A DNA stretch of 64,000 nt from Pseudalgibacter ostreae (GTDB lineage Bacteria > Bacteroidota > Bacteroidia > Flavobacteriales > Flavobacteriaceae). The notes beneath the pieces were generated by a model, which searched no databases, was not told where the DNA came from, and saw only the letters and a list, made by a program, of their open reading frames with translations. Position numbers and translations under genes: made by a program. The stretch is from positions 62,001-126,000 of the forward strand of contig NZ_JBHMFC010000105.1 in NCBI RefSeq assembly GCF_042427585.1, in the 5' to 3' direction. Positions 54,447-63,573 of the stretch are shown one piece after another (the first letter of the stretch is position 1; the number at the start of each line of letters is the position of its first letter).

Positions 54447-55064
54447 ATGAGTAAAATAAAAACTATAATTTTCGATTTGGGTGGTGTATTGATAGACTGG
54501 AATCCAGAATATGTGTTTCTGGATGTATTTCAAGGCAATAGAGAGAAAATGGACTGGTTTTTAAAAAACATCTGCACTAGCGCTTGGAATGAAAACCAAG
54601 ATGCTGGTTACCCTCTTGAAAAAGCCACACAAGAGCTGGTGCTGCAACATCCTGAATATGCCGAGTTAATTAAAATGTTTTATGGCAGATGGACAGAAAT
54701 GCTTGGAGGCCCTATCGCTGGCACTGTGGATATCTTAGAAAAATTAGTAAACTCAAAACGCTATAAAGTAGTCGCATTGACCAATTGGAGCCAAGAAACC
54801 TTCCCTATCGCACTAGAACGTTTTGAGTTTTTAAAATGGTTCGAAGGTATAGTCGTTTCTGGAGATGAAAAAACCAGAAAACCTTTTAAGGCCATTTACG
54901 ATATCACTTTAAAGCGTTTCAAAATAAAACCAGATCAAGCTATTTTTATCGATGACAATTTAAGAAATGTAGAAGCCGCAAATACTCTAGGTATCCATGG
55001 TATTCACTTTAAGACTCCAGAGTTGCTCATTCAACAATTAGAAAAAAATAATATTTCATTATAA
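54447..55064 (+). CDS. HAD family hydrolase (HAD-IA phosphatase-like)
   Basis: A 205-residue haloacid dehalogenase superfamily protein. Motif I is FDLGGVLIDWN with the nucleophile Asp10, motif II is LTNWS, motif III Lys is in RKPFKAIYD, and motif IV is IFIDDNLRNVEAA. A helical cap sits between motifs I and II. It resembles YihX-type sugar-phosphate phosphatases; the substrate is unknown. Its TAA overlaps the next ATG by one base, so it is translationally coupled to the ArsC-like gene. Confidence 0.88.
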   Translation: MSKIKTIIFDLGGVLIDWNPEYVFLDVFQGNREKMDWFLKNICTSAWNENQDAGYPLEKATQELVLQHPEYAELIKMFYGRWTEMLGGPIAGTVDILEKLVNSKRYKVVALTNWSQETFPIALERFEFLKWFEGIVVSGDEKTRKPFKAIYDITLKRFKIKPDQAIFIDDNLRNVEAANTLGIHGIHFKTPELLIQQLEKNNISL

Positions 55065-55405
55065 TGATCACAATCTATCACAACAACCGCTGTAGCAAAT
55101 CACGTAACGGATTACAGCTTTTAGAAGAATCTGGAAAAGATTTTAAAATAGTCAAGTATTTAGAAGATATTCCTAATGAAAAAGAATTAAAAGACATCAT
55201 CGATCTATTAAAAATAAAACCTATAGATCTAGTAAGACAAAACGAATCTATTTGGAAATCAAATTTTAAAGGAAAAGATTTAAGTGATGCCGATATTATT
55301 TCCGCCATGGTAGAGCACCCTAAATTAATAGAGCGCCCGATTGTTGTTAATGGAAAAAAAGCAGTTATAGGAAGGCCTTCAGAAAAAATTTTAGAAATCA
55401 TATAA
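55064..55405 (+). CDS. arsC: ArsC/Spx-family protein (arsenate reductase-like)
   Basis: A 113-residue ArsC-fold protein. It has the catalytic Cys10 in NRCSKSRN and the downstream arginine in ERPIVV, in the glutaredoxin-linked arsenate reductase pattern. It could reduce arsenate to arsenite, or be a YffB-type relative with another role. The 1-nt overlap with the upstream HAD gene suggests a shared unit without an obvious arsenic operon. Confidence 0.85.
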   Translation: MITIYHNNRCSKSRNGLQLLEESGKDFKIVKYLEDIPNEKELKDIIDLLKIKPIDLVRQNESIWKSNFKGKDLSDADIISAMVEHPKLIERPIVVNGKKAVIGRPSEKILEII

Positions 55406-55510
55406 ACGCCGCTCCAAAACAGCTGTTTTAAAACTCTTAACAAGATTTTAACTAAAACACTTTAAACCATAGGTTATTTTTGAAGTCATACTTCTTAAAA
55501 ATAACTTTAG

Positions 55511-57970
55511 ATGAATCTTTCTGTACCTCTTTTTTTTATTCTCGCCATGTGCTTAATGCCTCATACGTTTTATGCACAAGGCCCTAATATTTCAGCTTCT
55601 ACAACGCACCTTGCCAAAGATGTAAACATATCTGGTAAAGTTATCGATAAAGACACCAAAGAACCCTTAGAGTACGCGACCATAATTTTTACTAATAAAG
55701 AAAAAGTAACCACAGGTGGTATTACCGATAGTAATGGTCTTTTTAATATCTCTATTCAAAAAGGAGTTTACGATGTATCCATCGAGTACATTTCATACAT
55801 AAGCAAAACCATTAAAAACAAAAAAATTGTTTCAGATGAAAACTTAGGCACTGTTTCATTGGAAATCAACATGGAAGCTTTAGGTGAGGTAGAAATTATT
55901 GCCGAAAGAACAACAGTAGAGATAAAGCTCGATAAAAAAATATACAACGTAGGCAAAGACCTTACTGTAAGAGGTGGTACTGTAAGCGATGTATTAGACA
56001 ATGTCCCCTCTGTTTCTGTAGATGTAGAGGGAAATGTGTCCCTTAGGGGCCAAGACAATGTTCGGATTCTTATTAACGGTAAGCCATCTGGTCTAGTAGG
56101 CCTTAATTCTACAGATGCTTTACGCCAACTGCCCGCAGAATCTATAGAACGTGTTGAAGTTATTTCCTCTCCTTCTGCACGCTATGATGCCGAAGGTACC
56201 GCAGGTATTCTAAACATCATTTTAAGACGAAGTAAACTTCAAGGTTTAAATGGAGCTATTACAACTAACGTAGGGCACCCAACGCAAGCGGGTGTCTCTG
56301 GAAATATAAATTATAGAACCGGTGATTTTAATTTCTTTAATACTACAGGTTACAGCTACAGAGAATCTCCAGGCGAATCGTCCACTAAAAACGAATATTT
56401 TAACGGGAGTGACCCCAGCACATTCTTAAATGAAAACAGAGATTTTGATAGACAACGTAAAGGCATAAACACCAATTTTGGCGTAGAGTGGTATATTACA
56501 GATTCTGCCTCATTAACTAATTCTTTTTTATATAGAAATAGCAATGACGATGATGAAACCAGAAATCTATCAACCGAGTTAGACGAGTATGCCAATGTTA
56601 TAAATAGCACTAACCGTTTTGAATTAGAAAAAGAAGACGATACTAATATTCAGTATTCATTAAACTTCGATAAACAATTTAATGGGAATAGTGAACATAA
56701 ATTTACTTTTGATTTTCAATTTGAAAAAAGTAGAGAGAATGAAAATTCGCTAATTTCTGAAGATGGAAATGATGTAGAAACCGTTGAGACCTTAGAAAAA
56801 CAAGATCAAATTTTATTGCAATCCGATTATGTTATGCCCATAGGCGAAAAAAGTCAATTCGAGTTTGGGTACCGTGGCAATTTCAGCAAGTTAAATACCG
56901 ATTACACACTTGCTTTTAATGAAAGTGGTAATTATGTAGTAGATACCGATGTTAGCAACAATCTAATATACAAAGAACATATTAATGCGGTTTACTCTCA
57001 ATTCGGCAGTAAAGTAAAAGATAAGTTTTCATTTTTATTAGGATTGCGAATGGAATCTACTCGTGTAACCATAGATCAAAAAACAAGCAACGACTTAAAA
57101 AAGAAAAACTACATTGGCCTATTCCCTACTGTTAACTTAGGTTATGAAATATCAGAAAAACAAAGTGTTACTTTAGGTTATAATAGAAGAATACGAAGAG
57201 CGCGTTCTCGTTATATCAATCCATTTCCTTCTCGAAGCAGTGCAACAAATCAATTTCAAGGAAATCCAGATATAAACCCAACCTACTCCAATTCCTTTGA
57301 TATTGGATATTTAAATAGATTTGGTAAACTTACTCTAAATTCTTCTATATATTTCCAACATGCCACAGATGTATTTACATTTATAGCCCAAGACAGTGGA
57401 GAAACAGTAATTGTTGGCGGTACAGAAGTACCTGTTATAACACGTTCTCCAATAAACTTAGCGACCAATGACCGTTATGGGTTTGAGTTTACGCTAACTT
57501 ATAGACCTAATAAAAAATGGAATATGAATGGAAATTTCAACTTATTCCAGTCTAAAACAGAAGGCTTTTATAATGATATAGATTACGGCGCCCAAAACGC
57601 AAGCTGGTTTATTAGGTTTAACAATAAATATACCCTACCCGGCAATATCGATTGGCAAACCCGTTTATTTTATATGGGCCCAAGAGAAGATGCACAAAAC
57701 AAAACAAAAGGTATGTTTTCTACCGATATGGCCTTTAGTAAAGATTTATTTAAGGATAGCGCCTCTATCGCTTTAAGTGTAAGTGATGTATTCAATTCGG
57801 CTAAACGCGACATGTTATCTACCACAGAAACGTTTATTAGCGATAGTGAATTTAAATGGCGAAAACGTACTTTTAATTTATCGTTCACTTATAGGTTTAA
57901 CCAACAGAAAAGAAATGACCGTGAGAGCAGACAAGGAGAGGATGGTGGAGAAGACATGGGTTTTGAGTAA
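55511..57970 (+). CDS. TonB-dependent receptor, outer-membrane beta-barrel family
   Basis: An 819-residue outer-membrane receptor. After a signal peptide (MPHTFYAQ), a carboxypeptidase-regulatory-like beta-sandwich (about 40-120, SGKVIDKDTKEPLEYATI) precedes the plug (about 125-225, with RGGTVSDVLDNVPSV and SPSARYDAEGTAGILNIILRR) and a 22-strand-type barrel of the OMP_b-brl_3 type. No SusD partner lies next to it, and it does not have the long SusC form, so it likely moves a small ligand or helps envelope assembly. The C terminus is acidic (DRESRQGEDGGEDMG). Ligand unknown. Confidence 0.88.
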   Translation: MNLSVPLFFILAMCLMPHTFYAQGPNISASTTHLAKDVNISGKVIDKDTKEPLEYATIIFTNKEKVTTGGITDSNGLFNISIQKGVYDVSIEYISYISKTIKNKKIVSDENLGTVSLEINMEALGEVEIIAERTTVEIKLDKKIYNVGKDLTVRGGTVSDVLDNVPSVSVDVEGNVSLRGQDNVRILINGKPSGLVGLNSTDALRQLPAESIERVEVISSPSARYDAEGTAGILNIILRRSKLQGLNGAITTNVGHPTQAGVSGNINYRTGDFNFFNTTGYSYRESPGESSTKNEYFNGSDPSTFLNENRDFDRQRKGINTNFGVEWYITDSASLTNSFLYRNSNDDDETRNLSTELDEYANVINSTNRFELEKEDDTNIQYSLNFDKQFNGNSEHKFTFDFQFEKSRENENSLISEDGNDVETVETLEKQDQILLQSDYVMPIGEKSQFEFGYRGNFSKLNTDYTLAFNESGNYVVDTDVSNNLIYKEHINAVYSQFGSKVKDKFSFLLGLRMESTRVTIDQKTSNDLKKKNYIGLFPTVNLGYEISEKQSVTLGYNRRIRRARSRYINPFPSRSSATNQFQGNPDINPTYSNSFDIGYLNRFGKLTLNSSIYFQHATDVFTFIAQDSGETVIVGGTEVPVITRSPINLATNDRYGFEFTLTYRPNKKWNMNGNFNLFQSKTEGFYNDIDYGAQNASWFIRFNNKYTLPGNIDWQTRLFYMGPREDAQNKTKGMFSTDMAFSKDLFKDSASIALSVSDVFNSAKRDMLSTTETFISDSEFKWRKRTFNLSFTYRFNQQKRNDRESRQGEDGGEDMGFE

Positions 57971-57995
57971 TAAAACCCATACTATTTAAACACAA

Positions 57996-58028
57996 AAAAA
58001 AGGAAGCTAAAAATTAGCTTCCTTTTTT
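57996..58028. terminator. bidirectional terminator of TonB receptor and 56-aa gene
   Basis: A 15-bp stem (AAAAAAGGAAGCTAA with TTAGCTTCCTTTTTT) and a 3-nt loop lie between convergent genes, with A- and T-runs on both sides. Confidence 0.85.
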
Positions 58029-58059
58029 GTTATCTTAAATGTTCAAAATAAATAATGAC

Positions 58060-58230
58060 TTATTTATTTCGAGCCTTTTTTTCATCTCTTTTCTCTTTAA
58101 TAAACTCTATAAGAGCACCACCGATCCAATACGGTATTACAAAAGTCATTAAAAATATCATCAACCAAAACCCTATGGTCAAAATGGTTAAAAATGCTAA
58201 AAATCCTAAATATTGGTCAAAATCGAACAT
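58060..58230 (-). CDS. 56-residue membrane protein, too short for a 60-aa cut-off
   Basis: A 56-residue protein starting ATG at 58230. It reads MFDFDQYLGFLAFLTILTIG, then a second hydrophobic stretch (FWLMIFLMTFVIPYWIGG), and a charged C-terminal KEKRDEKKARNK. It thus has one long or two short membrane helices and a basic tail. It has its own promoter (TTG-20 bp-TATCTTTG) and shares a terminator with the TonB gene. These boundaries support a real gene; function is unknown. The plus-strand frame in the same place is its antisense shadow. Confidence 0.75.
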   Translation of the reverse strand: MFDFDQYLGFLAFLTILTIGFWLMIFLMTFVIPYWIGGALIEFIKEKRDEKKARNK

Positions 58231-58260
58231 AATGATGCGTGTCTTTTAAAAAATCTAATG

Positions 58261-58291
58261 CAAAGATAACGCAAAGCCATTAGTTATACAA
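58261..58291 (-). promoter_or_regulatory. promoter of the 56-aa membrane protein gene
   Basis: On the minus strand, TTG at 58289-58291, 20 bp spacer, TATCTTTG at 58261-58268, about 30 bp before the ATG. Confidence 0.7.
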
Positions 58292-58560
58292 TATCAAATT
58301 AAAATATATTAACAGTGTTTTTAACAATTACATAAAGGAATGCCATATTCCAAATGTGGTTTTCTAATGGAATAACAGTTTTGCTTTTAAGATTTACTTA
58401 TTTTTTTTACCACTGCTTAAATAATCCTTTTCGTAAAATCTCTTTTTAAAAACGGTTCTTTACGATGAACGTAGAAAGGCAAAAGAGGTTTTAAAATTTG
58501 ATAAACAAAATATTTTTAGTTAAGCTTTAAAAACAACTACATATTATAGTTTTTATTACC
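58292..58560. other. intergenic stretch upstream of XRE-S24 regulator
   Basis: About 269 bp of AT-rich DNA between two promoters (345 bp between the genes). A 7-bp inverted repeat TATTCCA...TGGAATA near 58347-58374 could be an operator; nothing else is evident. Confidence 0.4.
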
Positions 58561-58568
58561 TACTTTTG
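58561..58568 (+). promoter_or_regulatory. -7 box of XRE-S24 regulator
   Basis: TACTTTTG fits TAnnTTTG and ends only 7 bp before the ATG at 58576, so the transcript would be leaderless or nearly so. Confidence 0.55.
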
Positions 58569-58575
58569 TAGCAAC

Positions 58576-59346
58576 ATGAAAAGAATAGCTACAAACATAA
58601 AGCATTTAAGAACGCTTAAAAAGCTTTCTCAAGAGGTTTTAGCCACGGAGCTAAACATTACCCGGTCCCGTATTGGTTCTTATGAAGAAGGACGCTCTGC
58701 CCCTACTATAGAATTGCTTATAAAGTTATCTGATTACTTTAAACTTCCTATTGATATTTTATTGCGAAACGATTTAACAAAAGCAACAAACGCCTCTTTT
58801 ATTGAAATTGACAATAGACGGGTGTTGTTTCCTATTACGGTAGACTATGATAATGAGGATTTAATTGAAGTGGTTCCCGTTAAAGCTTCCGCTGGATATT
58901 TGGCCGGCTATGATGACCCCGAATATATTGAACAACTACAAAAAATAAAACTCCCCTTTTTACCTACAGGTAAACATCGAGCCTTTCCCATAAAAGGAGA
59001 CTCCATGCTCCCTATGAAAGATGGTGCATTTGTTATTGGCCGTTTTGTAGAAGACAGAAAAGATATAAAAAGTGGAAGAACCTACGTATTAGTAACTCTA
59101 AATGATGGTATGGTATATAAACGCGTTATAAATAATATAGATTTTAACAACTCCCTGCTATTAATGTCCGATAACAAAAAATATAACGATTACAGCATTC
59201 CTATTAGTGATGTTTTAGAAATCTGGGAATACACATGCAGTATTAATACCCAAGAATATAGTGAAGAAGAACTCAAGCTAAGCAGCATTATAAATATGTT
59301 TACGGAACTGGGGATTGAATTAAAAGCTTTAGAAAAATTAATGTAA
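58576..59346 (+). CDS. XRE-family HTH regulator with S24 (LexA-like) peptidase domain
   Basis: A 256-residue repressor. An N-terminal HTH_3 domain (about 5-62, LSQEVLATELNITRSRIGSYEEGR) is joined to a LexA/S24 peptidase domain (about 95-225). The candidate self-cleavage site is Ala106-Gly107 in KASAGY, nucleophile Ser143 in KGDSMLPM and base Lys182 in MVYKRV; the 39-residue Ser-Lys gap is close to LexA. This suggests a regulator that self-cleaves or senses DNA damage. Its stop overlaps the start of the exonuclease gene by one base, so it probably controls it. Confidence 0.9.
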   Translation: MKRIATNIKHLRTLKKLSQEVLATELNITRSRIGSYEEGRSAPTIELLIKLSDYFKLPIDILLRNDLTKATNASFIEIDNRRVLFPITVDYDNEDLIEVVPVKASAGYLAGYDDPEYIEQLQKIKLPFLPTGKHRAFPIKGDSMLPMKDGAFVIGRFVEDRKDIKSGRTYVLVTLNDGMVYKRVINNIDFNNSLLLMSDNKKYNDYSIPISDVLEIWEYTCSINTQEYSEEELKLSSIINMFTELGIELKALEKLM

Positions 59347-60686
59347 TGGTATACACAGTTATTGACGTTGAAACTACAGGTGTTGGAAATAAGATTACCG
59401 AAATCTCTATTTTTAGATATGAAGATGATGTGCTAGTAGATGAGTTTACCTCACTTGTAAATCCAGAACGGCTCATTCCCGATTACATAACCGCCCTAAC
59501 GGGTATTGAAGACAGTATGGTTGCCGAAGCGCCTACATTTTATGAGATTTCTGAAAATATTTTAGCCATAACCCAAAGTGCTACATTTATTGCCCATAGT
59601 GTTAATTTTGACTACAATGTGATACGAAACGAATTTAAGGCCATTGGTATAAGTTTTACGAGAAAAAAGCTTTGTACCGTAAGGTTGTCGCGAACATTGC
59701 TGCCTGGGCATAAGTCTTATAGTTTAGGAAAACTATGTAGCACCCTAAATATTCCTATAGTAGGCAGGCATCGTGCGAGAGGAGACGCTGAAGCCACTGT
59801 AACACTTTTTAAATTACTACTAGAACAGCCTAACGCCCATGATACCATTCAGTCTTTCTTAAAAAAAAACTCCAAAGAAGCAACGCTTCCAAAACACCTT
59901 AAGCAAGATACTTTTGAGCAATTGCCGCAAGCTCCAGGGATTTATTATTTTAAGGATAAAAAAGGCCGTGTAATCTACGTAGGCAAAGCAAAAGACATTA
60001 AAAAGCGTGTCTTAAGCCATTTTTATAGCAAAACAGAGAACGAACTCAATTTATCTCGTGAAACTGCTGATGTGGATTTTGAACTCTCGGGCAGCGAAAC
60101 CATTGCCTTGCTTATGGAAGATGCTGCTATAAAACAATATTTTCCAAAATACAATCAAGCTGCTAAACGCCCCCCTAAAGCGTTTGCTTTATTTAGCTAT
60201 CAAGACCGAAGAGGAATTATACATTTGGCTTACAACTCGCTTAAAGCTACCCCAGCGCCTATACAGATATTATACAGCATTCAAGAATGTCGCCAATATT
60301 TAGAACTTCTTTGTAAACGTTTTAATCTGTGCCCAAAATATTGTCATTTACAGGAAGGCGTCATGCATTGCTCCCATTATTCTATTCAAACCTGTAAAGG
60401 CATCTGTAAAGAAAAAGAATCTAATGCTTTATATAATCTCCGGGTGAAACAAGCTATAGAATATCTTAAAAATATATCTAAAGATTTGATTATAAAACAA
60501 CTCGGTAGAAATGAAAATGAAGAGGCTTTTATTATGATTGAAAACAACAATTACCGAGGTTACGGCTTTATTGATAAAGATGAGCAGATTACTAATAATG
60601 CCGACCTGGAGCGTTTTTTAATTCCACAAAAGGATAATGTAGATATTCAAAAAATAATTAAGACTGCAATTGTGAGTACGTCTTGA
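59346..60686 (+). CDS. DnaQ-like exonuclease fused to GIY-YIG (UvrC N-terminal/Cho-like) nuclease
   Basis: A 446-residue two-domain DNA repair protein. The N-terminal DnaQ/epsilon-type 3'-5' exonuclease (about 1-170) has ExoI Asp7/Glu9 in IDVETTG, an ExoII region SVNFDYNVIRNEF and ExoIII with ARGDAEAT. The C-terminal GIY-YIG domain (about 195-275, GIY at 198-200 and YVG at 211-213) matches the N-terminal nuclease of UvrC and Cho. Cys-rich segments follow (LCPKYCHL, CKGICKEKE). No UvrB/UvrD-binding or HhH region is seen, so it is Cho-like. It is coupled to the LexA-like regulator by a 1-nt overlap. Confidence 0.9.
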   Translation: MVYTVIDVETTGVGNKITEISIFRYEDDVLVDEFTSLVNPERLIPDYITALTGIEDSMVAEAPTFYEISENILAITQSATFIAHSVNFDYNVIRNEFKAIGISFTRKKLCTVRLSRTLLPGHKSYSLGKLCSTLNIPIVGRHRARGDAEATVTLFKLLLEQPNAHDTIQSFLKKNSKEATLPKHLKQDTFEQLPQAPGIYYFKDKKGRVIYVGKAKDIKKRVLSHFYSKTENELNLSRETADVDFELSGSETIALLMEDAAIKQYFPKYNQAAKRPPKAFALFSYQDRRGIIHLAYNSLKATPAPIQILYSIQECRQYLELLCKRFNLCPKYCHLQEGVMHCSHYSIQTCKGICKEKESNALYNLRVKQAIEYLKNISKDLIIKQLGRNENEEAFIMIENNNYRGYGFIDKDEQITNNADLERFLIPQKDNVDIQKIIKTAIVSTS

Positions 60687-60815
60687 TTGCTTAAAATGCA
60701 TCCTTAAAAATGTAATAGACCGACTTCAAATGCTTAATAAAACCATTTTGCCTTTTCATTGTAATTGAGGTTGGCTCCTTTTGAAATTATAAAGACCTGT
60801 AAAATCTAAATCCTA

Positions 60816-61244
60816 CTATGCAATGGTTAATCGATACACATTAGTTTCTCTTTTTATAAACCCTAGCTTTTGATATAATTTATTCGCTGCTACTCGCTCC
60901 GGACTAGAGGTTAAGTTTATTTTTTCGATATTTTTATCCTTAACATACTCTATAGAAAATTGAATGAGTTGTTTGCCAACACCTTTACCTCTTGCGGCGC
61001 TATCAACCACCACGTCTTCTATCCAAACCTTATCTCCCGTTGGGATTCTATTAAAAACCAATGTTAATGTTCCTAATATTTCGTTATTTTCTTCTGCTAT
61101 AAAAAGCACTGTATTAGGAGAAGCAATAAGGGTTTCCAAGTCTTTTTTTGTCGGCAATGCACAGTCTGGACAAAGCTGAGGAATCAGTTGCCCAAAGGCA
61201 TTTACCACATTTTCTGTTATAGTTCTTACCTTGTAAATATTCAT
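60816..61244 (-). CDS. GNAT family N-acetyltransferase
   Basis: A 142-residue single-domain GNAT acetyltransferase. Motif A (VVDSAARGKGVGKQLIQF) carries the acetyl-CoA pyrophosphate loop, and motif B is LTSSPERVAANKLYQKLGF. It transfers an acetyl group to an unidentified amine. No neighbouring gene suggests the substrate. It is not an aminoglycoside acetyltransferase by recall of those motifs. Confidence 0.85.
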   Translation of the reverse strand: MNIYKVRTITENVVNAFGQLIPQLCPDCALPTKKDLETLIASPNTVLFIAEENNEILGTLTLVFNRIPTGDKVWIEDVVVDSAARGKGVGKQLIQFSIEYVKDKNIEKINLTSSPERVAANKLYQKLGFIKRETNVYRLTIA

Positions 61245-61277
61245 GATGAAAAATAAGTGTTTATTAAATTCTCAATA

Positions 61278-61451
61278 CTATGCAACGTTTTTCAAAACCA
61301 ACATATATCCAAATATAGAAAAGAAGTTATCAATAGGCACATATAAAGTATAAAAAAAGCCTTCTCTTAAAATATCTTTTAGATCTAAATAAATCACCAA
61401 TAAAAAAACACCAGACAGAATACAGCTCTTACTTAGGTTAGGGTTTTGAAA
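61278..61451 (-). CDS. possible small membrane protein, no standard start
   Basis: A 57-codon frame free of stops (61451 down to the TAG at 61278-61280), with no in-frame ATG upstream of the hydrophobic part. A TTG at 61400 would give a 40-residue protein with a short hydrophobic start (VIYLDLKDILREGFFYTLY) and a second hydrophobic stretch. I do not recognise the family with certainty. It is downstream of the transketolase terminator and may be a relic. Confidence 0.25.
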   Translation of the reverse strand, partial: FQNPNLSKSCILSGVFLLVIYLDLKDILREGFFYTLYVPIDNFFSIFGYMLVLKNVA

Positions 61452-61462
61452 CTAGAACAAAA

Positions 61463-61490
61463 AAACCTGATGAAAAATTCCATCAGGTTT
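61463..61490 (-). terminator. terminator of transketolase gene
   Basis: A 10-bp stem (AAACCTGATG with CATCAGGTTT) and 8-nt loop lie 46 bp after the transketolase stop on the minus strand, followed by a U-tract. Confidence 0.75.
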
Positions 61491-61536
61491 AGTCTCCTAT
61501 CTTCTAATCTTATGATTTTAAAACAGCTTTAAAAAT

Positions 61537-63573
61537 TTATACTGTTTTCAAATATTCTAATACTTCAATACTGACTTTTTCTCCAGTAAATCCGAATTTA
61601 TCATCCAGTACACTTGCCGGTGCAGAATAGCCAAAATGTTCTAATCCGAACACTTTACCATTTGCGCCTACAAGTCCTTCTAAGTTTACAGGTAATCCTG
61701 CTGTTAAACCAAACAAAGGTTTGTTTTTTGGAACAATACGTTCTTGATATTCTTTTGATTGCAATCTAAATAAACCTTCTGAAATAATAGAAGCAATATT
61801 CACTTTTAAGCCATGTTTTACTTCTAAAAGTTCTGCAGCTTCAAATAAAGTCGCCACTTCCGATCCATTGGCTATTAACACCACATCTGGATTCTCTGTT
61901 TCTTTTACTAAATAGCCTCCTTTTTCTGCCGCTAAAGCCTCTTTATATCTTGAGGTGCCAAGTGCTGGAATATCTTTAATACCTTGTCTTGATAAAATCA
62001 AGCCTGTTGGCGTATTCTTGTTTTCCAAAGCCATTTTCCAAGCCACACTGGTTTCTGCAGAATCTGCAGGTCGTAAAGCCAAGAAACTGGGTTTGCCACT
62101 ATGATTTTTAAGTTTTTCCAATAAACGTATTTGTGCTTCTTGCTCCACAGGCTGATGCGTTGGGCCATCTTCACCTACTCTAAAGGCATCATGTGTCCAT
62201 ACATATTTTACTGGTAATTCTTGGATCCCACTTAAACGAATGGCTGGTTTCATATAGTCTGAAAACACAAAAAATGTAGCCACTACAGGAATAATCCCTC
62301 CATGTAATGCCAATCCATTGGCGATACAGGCCATAGTTAATTCGGCAACCCCTGCTTGTAAAAACGATCCAGAAAAGTCTCCTTTTTGTAACGCTTGTGT
62401 TTTCTTTAAGAAGCCATCCGTTTTATCACTGTTCGATAAATCGGCAGACGACACAATCATATTCTCTACATTTTCGGCTAAGTAGCCTAAAACGCCAGAA
62501 GAAGCTGCTCTTGATGCTAATCCAGCTTTATGCTCTATAGATTCAAAGTCTAATTCTGGCAATTCTCCAGACAAGAAGAAGTCTAATTTATCGGAAAGTG
62601 CTGCGTTTTCTTTTCTCCAAGCTGCAATTTCAGCTTTCTTTTCGGCTGCCTTTGCTGTTTTTTCTTTTAATAAGTTTTGATAAAATGCATTAACATCATC
62701 ATATATATCAAACGGATTATCTATAGAAGCGCCTAAGTTTAATAAGGTTTTGGCGTAATCTGCACCAGTAGCACCTATGGGCTGACCATGTAATTCACAA
62801 TGGCCCTCAAACATACTGCCATCTGCAGTAACACAGCCTTTACCAATTATCGTTTTACCAATAATTAATGTTGGTTTTTCTGTTTCGTTATTGGCATCGG
62901 TTAATGCTTTTCTTATTTCTTCATGATTATGCCCATCAATAGTCACTACTTTCCATCCCCAAGCTTCATATTTCATGGCGGTATCTTCAGTTGTTACCTC
63001 ATCTGTTGGTGTAGACAACTGGATATCGTTAGAATCGAAAAACATAATAAAATTGCTCAAACCTAAATGACCTGCAATTCTACCAGCACCTTGAGAGACC
63101 TCTTCCTGTATGCCTCCATCTGAAATAAAACCATATATTTTATGGTTCATCCAGTCTCCAAAACGAGCCTGTAAAAACTTAGCGCCAATTGCCGCACCAA
63201 TACCCATGGTATGACCTTGACCTAAAGGGCCTGAAGTATTTTCGATACCTCTAGCAACATCTACCTCTGGATGTCCTGGTGTAATAGACCCCCACTGACG
63301 AAAATCTGCAATATCTTCTTTTTTATAATTACCCAAAAGGTAATACTGTGCATACATTAATGTTGATAAATGTCCCGCATCCATAAAAAAACGATCTCTA
63401 AATGGCCATGCCATATCTGAGGGGTCATAATTAAAAAATTCTGAATATAGGATGTGCATAAAATCAGCGCCTCCCATAGGGCCACCTGGATGTCCCGAAT
63501 TTGCCTTTTCTACCATAGCCACAGCCAATGCCCTAATATTATCCGCGGCCTGTTGATCTATTTTTTTGTTCAT
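61537..63573 (-). CDS. tkt: transketolase
   Basis: A 678-residue TPP enzyme that moves two-carbon units in the pentose phosphate pathway. It has the N-terminal PP domain (SGHPGGPMGGADFMHILYS, the SDGGIQEE TPP/metal site with FDSND), the Pyr domain (about 350-530, with HDAFRVGEDGPTHQPVEQ), and the C-terminal transketolase_C domain. The GDG motif is the Bacteroidota variant SDGG. The gene is alone, with a strong terminator downstream. It complements the transaldolase at 36.9 kb in the non-oxidative branch. Confidence 0.96.
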   Translation of the reverse strand: MNKKIDQQAADNIRALAVAMVEKANSGHPGGPMGGADFMHILYSEFFNYDPSDMAWPFRDRFFMDAGHLSTLMYAQYYLLGNYKKEDIADFRQWGSITPGHPEVDVARGIENTSGPLGQGHTMGIGAAIGAKFLQARFGDWMNHKIYGFISDGGIQEEVSQGAGRIAGHLGLSNFIMFFDSNDIQLSTPTDEVTTEDTAMKYEAWGWKVVTIDGHNHEEIRKALTDANNETEKPTLIIGKTIIGKGCVTADGSMFEGHCELHGQPIGATGADYAKTLLNLGASIDNPFDIYDDVNAFYQNLLKEKTAKAAEKKAEIAAWRKENAALSDKLDFFLSGELPELDFESIEHKAGLASRAASSGVLGYLAENVENMIVSSADLSNSDKTDGFLKKTQALQKGDFSGSFLQAGVAELTMACIANGLALHGGIIPVVATFFVFSDYMKPAIRLSGIQELPVKYVWTHDAFRVGEDGPTHQPVEQEAQIRLLEKLKNHSGKPSFLALRPADSAETSVAWKMALENKNTPTGLILSRQGIKDIPALGTSRYKEALAAEKGGYLVKETENPDVVLIANGSEVATLFEAAELLEVKHGLKVNIASIISEGLFRLQSKEYQERIVPKNKPLFGLTAGLPVNLEGLVGANGKVFGLEHFGYSAPASVLDDKFGFTGEKVSIEVLEYLKTV

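Noticed and set aside
55511..57970. TonB receptor as a SusC-type importer for the glucanase block
   Set aside because: It is 27 kb from the block, is only 819 residues with the OMP_b-brl_3 pattern and has no SusD gene beside it.
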